The notes under the pieces: model-generated
What the model saw: only the letters and a program-made list of their open reading frames with translations
Told to the model about the DNA's origin: nothing
Databases searched by the model: none
Position numbers and translations under genes: made by a program
Part shown: positions 51,195 through 58,772 of the stretch, in pieces
How the letters are laid out: the number at the start of each line of letters is the position of its first letter
Position numbering within the stretch: position 1 is the stretch's first letter
NCBI GenBank assembly: GCA_041389885.1
Contig: JAWKRB010000010.1
Span: 124,001-188,000, forward strand
From: JAWKRB01 sp041389885
Lineage (GTDB): Bacteria > Myxococcota_A > Polyangia > Polyangiales > Ga0077539
DNA length: 64,000 nt
Direction: 5' to 3'

Positions 51195-52436
51195 TCAAGG
51201 CCATCCGTATCGAGTCGCGACCCCTCGTGTGCCGAAGGTGCCCCCATCGAGCACCCAGAGGTGCGACTGCTCATCGATCATCCAGGTGACGCTGCCTCCG
51301 GCGAAGATGGCGCGCATTCGCGGGATCGACTCGATTCGTCGCGGGCTCGGCACGCAGTCGGCCGCACCGACGACGCCGGGGCATCGATCGCCGGTGAGCG
51401 CGCCGAGCGCCTGGTCGGTGTTGTCGCCCCAGCATGAGACCTCGCCCGAGTGGGAGAGCGCGCAGGAGTGCCTCCAGCCGTCTGCGAGGGCGCGAAGGTC
51501 TCGCAGCGCGAGGGTCGCGGAGCTGCGGCCTGATCCTGCGTCCGTCGTCTGACCCCCGAGTTGTCCGAAGTTGTTCGCGCCGTCACAACGCACTTCGGAA
51601 TCGCGGGTCAGAGAACAGACATGAAACCCCGACGGGCCAGGGGCCACCCGAGCGCCAGGAGGGATCGCCCGAGCCAGGGGATCCGAGAGCAGGAAGGTGC
51701 CGTCCCGGCGCCCGATGACCCAGCCCGTGGCCGTCGCCCGCACCGACACGGCATCGATGACCGAAGGGATGTGCCGAGGTGTCGGTGCCGCGCCGGGGGT
51801 CCACGGGAGGTTGGTCGCGCCCCAGCACCAGAGGGCGCCGTCTGCGGTGACCGCGCAGACCGACGCAGGACCGATCGCGAGATCACGAACGCCCCGGAGC
51901 GCGGGGAGGCGAATCGGGCGACGACAGCATCGAGCGTTCTCGCAGCGCTCGCAGAGCGCCGAGGTCGTACCGACCATCCCGAACTCGTTGTCGCCCCAGC
52001 AGAACACCGAACCCTCCGTTCCGCGAGCGCAGGTGACACCCGTGTCGCCGGTCGCGACCTGGGCCACCTCGGGCAGCCCTCGAACCCTGAGCGGCGCGTC
52101 GCTCCACCGAGGTTCGGGAACGCCCAGCGCGCCGTTCCTGTTCCTCCCACGGCAGTACACGGCACCGCCGGCGACCAGAAAGCACGTGTGAAGTCTGGAG
52201 CCCGTCGCGACCGCGAGCACGGCCCTGGCTTCCCTTCGCGGGGATGCCCGAGGGGTCGGGGCGTCAGCGCTTCGAGTCGCGTTGGGCGCCGATACTTCTG
52301 CGAGGGTGGCGCCGACACAGCCCGCCGCGAGGGGCAGCGCCCCCATGAACGCGACACACGTCACAAGGCGCAGGGCTCCGTCCCTCTCTGAAACCCCTCG
52401 ACGATCCCCGTGACTTCTGCCGTCAGGCTCACACAT
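51195..52436 (-). CDS. RCC1-repeat lipoprotein
   Basis: The 413-residue protein has a signal segment ending LPLAAGC. At least five RCC1-type units follow with the recurring pattern G-x-x-HTC-x-L...V-x-CWG-x-N-x-x-G-x-LG. Examples are SRLHTCFLVAGGAVYCRGRNRNGALG, SVFCWGDNEFGMVG and WRHSCALSHSGEVSCWGDNTDQALG. The repeats predict a secreted beta-propeller for binding. Such proteins are common on myxobacterial surfaces. Base composition is less extreme than in flanking DNA. The upstream start at 52451 would run into the inverted repeat. Confidence 0.82.
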   Translation of the reverse strand: MCEPDGRSHGDRRGVSERDGALRLVTCVAFMGALPLAAGCVGATLAEVSAPNATRSADAPTPRASPRREARAVLAVATGSRLHTCFLVAGGAVYCRGRNRNGALGVPEPRWSDAPLRVRGLPEVAQVATGDTGVTCARGTEGSVFCWGDNEFGMVGTTSALCERCENARCCRRPIRLPALRGVRDLAIGPASVCAVTADGALWCWGATNLPWTPGAAPTPRHIPSVIDAVSVRATATGWVIGRRDGTFLLSDPLARAIPPGARVAPGPSGFHVCSLTRDSEVRCDGANNFGQLGGQTTDAGSGRSSATLALRDLRALADGWRHSCALSHSGEVSCWGDNTDQALGALTGDRCPGVVGAADCVPSPRRIESIPRMRAIFAGGSVTWMIDEQSHLWVLDGGTFGTRGVATRYGWP

Positions 52437-52444
52437 GTCGGCCG

Positions 52445-52494
52445 ACCTCACCCCGCTACCGCGCGCCCTCTCCCGAATGGAGAGGGCTCTTCAG
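52445..52494 (+). repeat. REP-like element, left arm of a perfect 50-bp inverted pair
   Basis: This arm is the exact reverse complement of 52570-52619. It contains an internal hairpin, CCCTCTCC-CGAAT-GGAGAGGG (52466-52486), as in REP elements. With the right arm and a 75-bp spacer it forms a REPIN- or MITE-like unit in front of the RCC1 gene. Confidence 0.9.
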
Positions 52495-52569
52495 GTCGCA
52501 TTACTCCACACGAATTCGTCAGCATTCGCGGCAATTCATGACGATGTCAAACTCGATGCAGGCACCCGT

Positions 52570-52619
52570 CTGAAGAGCCCTCTCCATTCGGGAGAGGGCG
52601 CGCGGTAGCGGGGTGAGGT
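52570..52619 (-). repeat. REP-like element, right arm of the inverted pair
   Basis: All 50 bases match the left arm in reverse complement. It lies 21 bp downstream of the VWA gene stop, so it could also act as a transcription terminator or mRNA-stabilising structure. Confidence 0.9.
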
Positions 52620-52640
52620 TGAGCGCGCCGCGTGGCGGCG

Positions 52641-53924
52641 TCACAGTCGTCGTCGGATGCGCTGCGCGATCGCGTTCATGGCGGGTCCGAAGTCGGCGGC
52701 GCAGGTCGAGGCGATATAGCCGTTTCCACAGCCCTGACCGTCGCAACGGGGCGATTCGTCGAAGCGCCTCGCCACCTCCGCCAGACGCCTGCCCGGCCAG
52801 GCGTAGTAGCGGGAATCTGTGCCGCACCCCGAAGAGAACTCGCTCCCTTCGGCGTAACACGCAGGCACGGCCCTCGTCGAACAGAGCGGATCGAGGTTCG
52901 CCGGACGCATCGAGGTCCTCGAACCATCCGGCGCGGTCCAGACGAGATCTGACGTTTCGCGTCCGCAGTAGTCGTCAGGCCCTTGCGCGCTCGCCCGACC
53001 GAGGAGCGAGGCCCAGTTGACCGGTGTGCTCGGGCTCTGCAGCGGCACGCCCGCGATCGCCGCGAAGACGACCCGCTCAGGGTGCGCCGCGTGGGACGCG
53101 GTGAGGCCGGTCTCGGTGTTCACGGGATGAGCATATCGGTCCACGGACCACGTCGGGTCCTGCAGGCCGCAGGGCGAATAGCCGTAGAAGCGCAGGTTGA
53201 GGTCCGCGGAAGACCAGCGGCTCGGCCCGATGTCGAGCGCATCACTCGCGTCCATGCACATGCCGGTGCCGGGAGGCTCGTCGCGACAATCTCGGATCGA
53301 GCCGTCCTCTTCATCCGAGAGCCCTCGCCGCGTGCCTCGAATTTCTCCGCAAATGTGTCGCTTAACGCCGATGAGCTCGTCACCCGGCCGTCGCATGAGC
53401 GCGCGGCGTGCGGCCTCCAGCGGCTGCTCGATGCCGCATCCAAAGGGAGACATCGCGATCTGACACTGAAGATCGAGCAGCAGATCCGAGCGTCGTTCTG
53501 CCGAAAGATCCGAGCGAACAATGTCGGAGGTTGGCCTCGCGTCGCAGCGTGGATCGCGGCGAGGTGTAGGCGACGCGCCGTGTGCGAGGGGATTCAGACG
53601 CGCGTCGTCGCCTCGGCCAACACAATCTGCGGTTCGGTCTCCAGGAGAGCCCAGATCGGTCGAGATCACGCCAACCTGAAGATCGCGCAGGACTCGCCCA
53701 TCCTGAAGCGGCGCGGCGAGCGCGGCGAGGAAGCCAGTGAGAGAGGCGGCGAAGCGCTCGTGATTGCGAGTCATCGAGCCCGAGTTGTCGATCACCAGGA
53801 GCAGGTCCAGGCGCGGCACGGCACTCGATGTCGCTGTATCCGAGGGCCCGGCGTCGGCCTGGGGCGTCGCGCCACCGCAATGGAGAAGCGCCGTGAGACA
53901 GACTGTGATGAGAGATGCGCGCAT
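52641..53924 (-). CDS. VWA-domain lipoprotein containing an inserted repeat segment
   Basis: The start at 53924 has GAGGA five bases upstream and gives a lipoprotein signal (ITVCLTALLHC, Cys16). Residues about 39-215 look like a von Willebrand A domain, with the MIDAS motif DNSGS (Asp46, Ser48, Ser50). Residues about 184-200 (DELIGVKRHICGEIRGT) are encoded by the 54-bp dispersed repeat, with the frame kept. The C-terminal part has several Cys pairs (CGRETS, CSTRAVPACYAEG, CDGQGCGNGYIASTC). It is probably a surface protein that binds a ligand via a divalent cation. Confidence 0.8.
   Translation of the reverse strand: MRASLITVCLTALLHCGGATPQADAGPSDTATSSAVPRLDLLLVIDNSGSMTRNHERFAASLTGFLAALAAPLQDGRVLRDLQVGVISTDLGSPGDRTADCVGRGDDARLNPLAHGASPTPRRDPRCDARPTSDIVRSDLSAERRSDLLLDLQCQIAMSPFGCGIEQPLEAARRALMRRPGDELIGVKRHICGEIRGTRRGLSDEEDGSIRDCRDEPPGTGMCMDASDALDIGPSRWSSADLNLRFYGYSPCGLQDPTWSVDRYAHPVNTETGLTASHAAHPERVVFAAIAGVPLQSPSTPVNWASLLGRASAQGPDDYCGRETSDLVWTAPDGSRTSMRPANLDPLCSTRAVPACYAEGSEFSSGCGTDSRYYAWPGRRLAEVARRFDESPRCDGQGCGNGYIASTCAADFGPAMNAIAQRIRRRL
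53322..53375 (-). repeat. 54-bp dispersed repeat, copy 2, inside a gene
   Basis: It is the reverse complement of the copy at 38217-38270, with about five mismatches. It lies in frame within the VWA lipoprotein coding sequence and adds about 18 residues. Confidence 0.8.
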
Positions 53925-53929
53925 TCGTG

Positions 53930-53934
53930 TCCTC
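53930..53934 (-). promoter_or_regulatory. Ribosome-binding site deciding the VWA lipoprotein start
   Basis: On the minus strand GAGGA lies five bases before the ATG at 53924. It rules against longer in-frame starts at 53945 and 54158, which would put the signal peptide in the middle. Confidence 0.75.
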
Positions 53935-54025
53935 TTCTTGGCCATTGGTAATAAGCATGAGGTCACCATACGGCATTCCGCGACAGACGGCGCCCGTCGG
54001 TCACACACATCGTGCACGAAGCAAT

Positions 54026-54532
54026 CTACCATGGGACCCGCATCGTAAAACTCCGGTCCGAACACTGACACGCCGGGGCGGGATGTGACCGAGAGCCTGG
54101 TCGAGCGAGGAATGTTCTGACCGATACCGCCATGCGCTCGAATTTGCTCAACAGGCACGCTTGCTGAGTGCCGATCGCAAGCTCGTACAGATCGACGCTC
54201 GCGAGCTGTCGTTCGCGAACTTCAAACACGACGACACCCTCCCTCGGAAGGGAGCAGCTCAGGACAGCCTGTTGGATCTGGTAAGCCACCGCCATCAAAT
54301 CGCTGCGATTCACAGACAACATGAGACACGACGGATCTCGAGTGACAACAGAGAACTCGGCATGGAACACCGGGGGTGAGTTAGACGCACCACCGAGGTT
54401 CAAACAGACGGGACTGCGAATGGAGTTCCACCGTGAAGTCCCCGAACAGGTAGTCACGTTGAAGAGCACGAGCAGAAACGTGACGCCGTACGAGGAGCCG
54501 CACTGCCACCCCCGACGTCGGAGATAGGTCAT
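54026..54532 (-). CDS. Orphan lipoprotein-like protein
   Basis: The family is not recognised. The 168-residue protein starts MTYLRRRGWQCGSSYG. A hydrophobic stretch FLLVLFNVTTC follows, which could be a lipoprotein signal with Cys after TT. The rest is a compact domain with DLYELAIGTQQACLLSKFER. The ATG at 54532 has GAGGGA close upstream and lies 8 bp past the stop of the preceding gene. Base composition is clearly AT-richer than most of the window. It probably forms an operon with the 347-residue orphan. Confidence 0.6.
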   Translation of the reverse strand: MTYLRRRGWQCGSSYGVTFLLVLFNVTTCSGTSRWNSIRSPVCLNLGGASNSPPVFHAEFSVVTRDPSCLMLSVNRSDLMAVAYQIQQAVLSCSLPREGVVVFEVRERQLASVDLYELAIGTQQACLLSKFERMAVSVRTFLARPGSRSHPAPACQCSDRSFTMRVPW

Positions 54533-54540
54533 GCGATCCC

Positions 54541-55584
54541 TCAAAGCCATCTTGGAACTCCAGGGCACCGATAAATCAGCGGGATATCAGGGGGCTGAGT
54601 CCAACGTGGTTGGATCTCATGAGAAAACACCTGCTCAATCTCCTCATTGGACGCGGCAGTGACTCTTGCCACGAACGGAAACCAGTCTTCAATTGACCAG
54701 CCAAACGGCCACCATAGTCGCGGCGAATGAGTAGCTCCCAACAGGCTCCAGTCATTCAGACTAATCCAATTGCTCAGTCGAACTCGGCACGAGATAGGAG
54801 CTTGCACCAGTATCGCGAACAAGCGAGCGCGATTGAACTCAAAATAGACTCTCAGCTCCAGATACAGCAAGGCAGCGAGCATCAGCCACACCCTCTTGAG
54901 GAACACGCAAGCATTGCGCGCATCATCTTGAGCTGTACGCGACCCTGGGACGTAGGCTGCCGCTCGCGCCCTGATAAACTGTAACGCATCAGTTAGTGTC
55001 TGCTGTTGAGCAGAAAGGATCGCTGACTGGCGCTGCGGATTGAGAACCTGTGGAAACAACGTTGGCCATGCACGAGGATCTGCCCACAAGATGTATCTCG
55101 GCTGATAACTCCAGTCGTCAGCAAAGGTCGAAATATAGTTGATTGCCTGGGAGGCTGATCCATCGCATGAAGAGAATCTTCCAGACCCAAGAGAGGACTC
55201 GATCGCGAACAGGGCGCTTTGACCCTCGATGAAGGGATGCAGCGCAGGAGCCCAAGCGCATGCCATTGCCTGCTCGGCCACCTCACATGTTGGGTAGTAG
55301 AGAGAGTTCTGAAGACTCTGGGGGAAATTGGGTAAGGTAGCACTGACCTGGGCGATCAGAGAGAGGAATGACCTACCGAATGTTGAGTCGTCGTACGATT
55401 CAGGAACTCTAACAAAAGGGAATCCACGAACTGCGTTTAGCCTTGAGGCGTTGCTCATTGAATTGAAGTGTTCAAATGATGCTGAGTGCAGATCCTTTCG
55501 TTCACCATCGCAACCACTACATCCGTAATAGGACTCGCTGTTGAGCAGTGCGGCGAATACGCCCGTGTTCCGCTGCTTGTTCAT
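54541..55584 (-). CDS. Orphan protein, AT-rich, unknown function
   Basis: I do not recognise this 347-residue protein. The start at 55584 has AAGGAAAG six bases upstream. N-terminal ESYYGCSGCDGERKD contains a CxxC pair. The middle has many Ser/Gln/Phe residues (FPQSLQNSLYYPTCEVAEQ, TEFADD-like segments). A hydrophobic helix lies near residue 235 (FLKRVWLMLAALLYLELRVYF), then a Trp-rich end (RLWWPFGWSIEDWFPF). Composition is near 50% GC by eye, against about 70% around it, so horizontal acquisition is likely. Confidence 0.6.
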   Translation of the reverse strand: MNKQRNTGVFAALLNSESYYGCSGCDGERKDLHSASFEHFNSMSNASRLNAVRGFPFVRVPESYDDSTFGRSFLSLIAQVSATLPNFPQSLQNSLYYPTCEVAEQAMACAWAPALHPFIEGQSALFAIESSLGSGRFSSCDGSASQAINYISTFADDWSYQPRYILWADPRAWPTLFPQVLNPQRQSAILSAQQQTLTDALQFIRARAAAYVPGSRTAQDDARNACVFLKRVWLMLAALLYLELRVYFEFNRARLFAILVQAPISCRVRLSNWISLNDWSLLGATHSPRLWWPFGWSIEDWFPFVARVTAASNEEIEQVFSHEIQPRWTQPPDIPLIYRCPGVPRWL

Positions 55585-55627
55585 ATTGCGCTTTCCTTGA
55601 TCTCGACTCACTGGCATCAAGCCCGCT

Positions 55628-56674
55628 TCACGTCGTCACCCCCTTCACCTCAAAGTCAAAATCCCAGTCCGCCGAGAGCGCCGCGTCGAAGTGGACCTCG
55701 AAGGAGCCTCCGCCTACTGGAATCTCAACCCACCACTGCACCGCTCCCTCCAACTCCGAGCGCGGCGTGACCGAGATGATGCTGCTGGTCACCACGTTGC
55801 TGTTCGTCACGGACTTTGACGTGCTCGAGCTCAGCGCGGTCTCACTGCCAACCGCGCGATCGGCCTCCAGCATCGAGGTGTCGTAGATGATCTTGTCGAT
55901 GGTCAGTGAACCATTCACGACCGCGCTCGTGGCGGTCAGGGCGCCGTTTACGACCGCGCTCGTGGCGGTCAGACCGCCGTTCACGAAGGCGCCCGCACCG
56001 TTCAGTGTCAGCACGTTGTCGCCGATAATTGCGATATCGACCGAGCTCGAAGGGGTGCCGGTTGGGTCGTTCACCGTCGCCGTGATCGAGGCCAACTGCA
56101 CAGGAGTCCCGCCGAACGGGCCACCTTCTGGAACGATCCTGAGGTCGAGCGTAGCGCCGTCTCCCGTCGCCAGAGCAGCCCCAGGGATGTGATCGACATG
56201 AAAGACCTGGGCAGGTGCTCCCGTGGTCGCAGTGCGACGCAGCGCACGCACCCCGTCGGAGCCATCCGCGATGATCGAATCGTCACCCTCGTTGGTTGTC
56301 AGGACCGCAAGCCCCGCTCCCTGTGCCATGACGAGGAGATCGACAGCCCCGGCCCCCTCTTCGAAGGAGCGCAGCTCCACCGGATCCGTGCCCGAGGCGT
56401 TCTGCGCGACGAGGTAGCGCGTGGGGGCGGTCACCGTATCAGGCGCGGCGCTCACCACGGTCTCGCCGTTCGCGTCGACGAGCGTCCGGGCGTCACCCGG
56501 CGCGAGAAACGGGTAGATGGTCTGGTTGAACATGACCACGGGAGGCGCGTCGTCGGCGAAGGTCACCAGCGCAAACTGAAAGGGAAATCCCTCCGTGGTG
56601 TTGACCTCGACCTCGAGGTCCGCCAGGGTGGGGCGAGTGAGATAGCGGCCGTAGCTGGGCAGTCCGTTGCTCAT
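55628..56674 (-). CDS. Fibre- or decoration-like protein with 11-residue repeats
   Basis: The 348-residue protein has no signal peptide. The N-terminal domain (LPSYGRYLTRPTLADLEVEVNTTEG) is unknown and beta-rich. Residues about 235-260 hold NGGLTATSAVVNGALTATSAVVNGSLT in repeated 11-residue form, a pattern common in phage tail fibres and trimeric beta-helices. The C-terminus (WWVEIPVGGGSFEVHFDAAL) looks like a beta-domain. It directly follows the capsid-like gene by 12 bp. Likely partner roles are fibre, spike or decoration protein; none is proven. Confidence 0.55.
   Translation of the reverse strand: MSNGLPSYGRYLTRPTLADLEVEVNTTEGFPFQFALVTFADDAPPVVMFNQTIYPFLAPGDARTLVDANGETVVSAAPDTVTAPTRYLVAQNASGTDPVELRSFEEGAGAVDLLVMAQGAGLAVLTTNEGDDSIIADGSDGVRALRRTATTGAPAQVFHVDHIPGAALATGDGATLDLRIVPEGGPFGGTPVQLASITATVNDPTGTPSSSVDIAIIGDNVLTLNGAGAFVNGGLTATSAVVNGALTATSAVVNGSLTIDKIIYDTSMLEADRAVGSETALSSSTSKSVTNSNVVTSSIISVTPRSELEGAVQWWVEIPVGGGSFEVHFDAALSADWDFDFEVKGVTT
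55914..55979. repeat. Two 33-bp units in the fibre-like gene
   Basis: Units at 55914-55946 and 55947-55979 differ at few bases and share ACGACCGCGCTCGTGGCGGT. They encode the 11-residue LTATSAVVNG-type repeat. Confidence 0.8.
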
Positions 56675-56686
56675 GGTCTCTTCTCC

Positions 56687-57724
56687 TCAAGATGCGCTGT
56701 AGGCAACGCTGTCAAATCCAAGGATGCCATACGGATCCCACAGAACCGGCGTCAGGGCCGCTTGCACGAGCTGCACGACCGTCCCCGCCGCCGCATCGAG
56801 CGGCTGGACATCCAGTTGAATGCCGCGGCTCTCCGCGGTCCCCGTGACGTGCACCATCTGGAGCCCCATCGGTCCCAGGTTCGCACCGACCAGCCAACCT
56901 CGTGTGGGATCGGGCTCCGAGGTCTCTGGAATGATCTTGTGGGGGAACGGGACGCGGTAGAAGGGTATCCCGAGGTAGTGATAGACGTTCAAGCCAGAGC
57001 GACGGTCGATCCACAGCCCGCAGTTCGGGGTGTCTCCCGCGGTGGTCATCAGCGATCGAAGCATCTGGTCGTTGCCCAGCAGACAGTCGATGCCCTCTCC
57101 TGCGCCCTCTCCACGAGTCCAGACCTCGGTGAGCAGCCGGCGCGCCGCGACATCCACCGCGAGGTCGGTGCTCTTGTTGGTGCGGTTGGCCTCGTCGGCG
57201 ATCTGAAGAACGCTCTTGAAGCCGACCTGCCCGGCGAGGGGGCCACCGAGCCACTTGTTCATCCAATACAGCAATTGACTGATCGCCGCGATGGTCTGCG
57301 ACTGCCGCGCGTTGCCCGCGGCGCCAGGCTCGGCGGCGCTCAGATCGGCGGCGTAGGTCGCGACCGAGCGGCCCATGCGCTGCAGCGTGAACTCGGTCTC
57401 CGCCCCGACCTCGAAGGCGACGGGCGGCGGGGGATTGCCCTGATCGAAGAGAGGGTTGGCGCCCTGGTCACCGGCGACAAAGCGCTGGACCTTGACCGTC
57501 ATCGTGGTCTGCCCCTGCGTGGTCAGCGCGGTCGACACGGCCGAAGGACGCCTGAAGGTGAGCGCGGCCAAGAGCTCAGCGGGGCTCTGGTCTACGCTCG
57601 GGACGAAGACTGGCTCGGCGAGGCTTCGACCTGCCCCGTGCATCGAGCTCCCACGCAGGACCTGTTCTGGAGCTCCGTAGGAGCCCATCCCCATCTGTCG
57701 AAGATGGCTTCCCGGATTCAACAT
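56687..57724 (-). CDS. Capsid-like (possibly HK97-fold) protein
   Basis: The ATG at 57724 has GGGGAGG five bases upstream, giving 345 residues. An open extension to 58063 is just read-through of the adjacent repeat. The order of features resembles phage major capsid proteins: VKVQRFVAGDQGANPLF (extended loop), QSQTIAAISQLLYWMNKWLGG (long helix), DLAVDVAARRLLTEVWTRG, then GLNVYHYLGIPFYRVPFPHKIIP and a C-terminal beta segment ending QLVQAALTPVLWDPYGILGF. No terminase, portal or protease gene is nearby, so it may be a remnant or a domesticated shell. Structural assignment is inference. Confidence 0.5.
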   Translation of the reverse strand: MLNPGSHLRQMGMGSYGAPEQVLRGSSMHGAGRSLAEPVFVPSVDQSPAELLAALTFRRPSAVSTALTTQGQTTMTVKVQRFVAGDQGANPLFDQGNPPPPVAFEVGAETEFTLQRMGRSVATYAADLSAAEPGAAGNARQSQTIAAISQLLYWMNKWLGGPLAGQVGFKSVLQIADEANRTNKSTDLAVDVAARRLLTEVWTRGEGAGEGIDCLLGNDQMLRSLMTTAGDTPNCGLWIDRRSGLNVYHYLGIPFYRVPFPHKIIPETSEPDPTRGWLVGANLGPMGLQMVHVTGTAESRGIQLDVQPLDAAAGTVVQLVQAALTPVLWDPYGILGFDSVAYSAS

Positions 57725-57730
57725 CGATGC

Positions 57731-57737
57731 CCTCCCC
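57731..57737 (-). promoter_or_regulatory. Ribosome-binding site of the capsid-like gene
   Basis: On the minus strand GGGGAGG ends six bases before the ATG at 57724. It abuts dispersed repeat copy B, whose end begins at 57734. Confidence 0.7.
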
Positions 57738-57978
57738 ATGGATTCATGCGAATTGTCATACGTGGCTCCCCACTTCCAGCCTCCCCGAGACCGACTCGTC
57801 CAGGGCGGTGCACCTCGCGTTCCACGAGCCTTGCACGGGGTAGACGACGAGGCCGCCCGGAGCTTTCTACTTGTATTTTCAGGTGATTCTCGCTTTGTGT
57901 CGTCAACTCCCCTTCCCCGACAGTTCATGGCGCCGACCGCTCTCTGGGAGGCTTTTCTCCCGGTCACTGTGGCCCCAT
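57734..57978 (+). repeat. About 245-bp dispersed repeat, copy B
   Basis: Ends match copy A (38982-39224): left CCCCATGGATTCATGCGAA plus TTGTC, right GTTCATGGCGCCGACCGC, CTTTTCTCCCGGTCACTG and CCCCAT. It fills the gap between the capsid-like gene and the SDR gene. The rest of that gap (57979-58025) shows nothing further. Confidence 0.8.
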
Positions 57979-58025
57979 GAACGCGCTCTGCGCCCGCGCG
58001 CGCCACCTGGTTTAGGCTCCCGGCC

Positions 58026-58769
58026 ATGGAGCGCGTGCTGATCCTCGGTGCGACCTCGGCCATCGCCGCGGAGGTCGCGATTCTTCACGCCCGTCGGGGC
58101 GACCGGCTGCACCTCGTGGGCCGCAACCCCGAGAAGCTCGCGGCGGTCGCGCGGCGCTGCGAGGGCACGGCGGTGACCACGGCGACCGCCGATTTCGACG
58201 ACCTCTCCCGCGCCGACGCGGTGCTGCGCGAGGCCGTGACCGCGCTTGGAGGCCCCCCCGAGCGCGCGCTCATCGCCCACGGCGAGCTCGGTGATCAGCT
58301 CGAGACCGAGCGGGATGTGTCCGCCGCCGAGGCGGTGATTCACACCAACTTCGTCTCTGCGGTGGCGCTGCTGATCCCCCTCGCGAACGAGATGGAGCGC
58401 GCGGGGCGCGGGCGAATCGGTGTGATCACCTCCGTCGCCGGAGAACGCGGCCGCCCGAGGAACTACACCTACGGCGCGGCCAAGGGAGCCCTCAGCGTGT
58501 ATGTGCAGGGGCTGCGCACCCGGCTCTACCGCGCGGGGGTGAAGGTCACCACGCTCAAGCTCGGTCCGGTCGACACGCCCATGACGGTCGGGCACGCGAA
58601 GCACGCGCTCTTCGGCACCGCGCCGGGCGTCGCGCGAGACATCGTGCGCGCGATGGACCGGGGCGACGCCGTGGCCTACGCGCCCCGCGTGTGGGGCGCG
58701 ATCATGGCCGTCGTACGCGCGACGCCGGAGCGCGTGGTGCAGCGCCTCGGGTTTCTCTCCGGGCGTTGA
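58026..58769 (+). CDS. Short-chain dehydrogenase/reductase (DprE2-like)
   Basis: The 247-residue protein has the Rossmann start VLILGATSAIAAEVA, NFVSAVALLIPLAN, ITSVAGERGRPRNYTYGAAKGAL (Ser, Tyr-x3-Lys catalytic set) and LGPVDTPMT. The GATSAIA form of the glycine motif and the overall length resemble decaprenylphosphoryl-ribose epimerase subunit DprE2 and related SDRs. No DprE1-like oxidase is next to it, so the substrate is uncertain. It stands alone on the plus strand. Confidence 0.85.
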   Translation: MERVLILGATSAIAAEVAILHARRGDRLHLVGRNPEKLAAVARRCEGTAVTTATADFDDLSRADAVLREAVTALGGPPERALIAHGELGDQLETERDVSAAEAVIHTNFVSAVALLIPLANEMERAGRGRIGVITSVAGERGRPRNYTYGAAKGALSVYVQGLRTRLYRAGVKVTTLKLGPVDTPMTVGHAKHALFGTAPGVARDIVRAMDRGDAVAYAPRVWGAIMAVVRATPERVVQRLGFLSGR

Positions 58770-58772
58770 ACC

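Noticed and set aside
56687..58063. A 458-residue start for the capsid-like gene
   Set aside because: The extra N-terminal part is translation of the 245-bp dispersed repeat. The ATG at 57724 has a strong ribosome-binding site.
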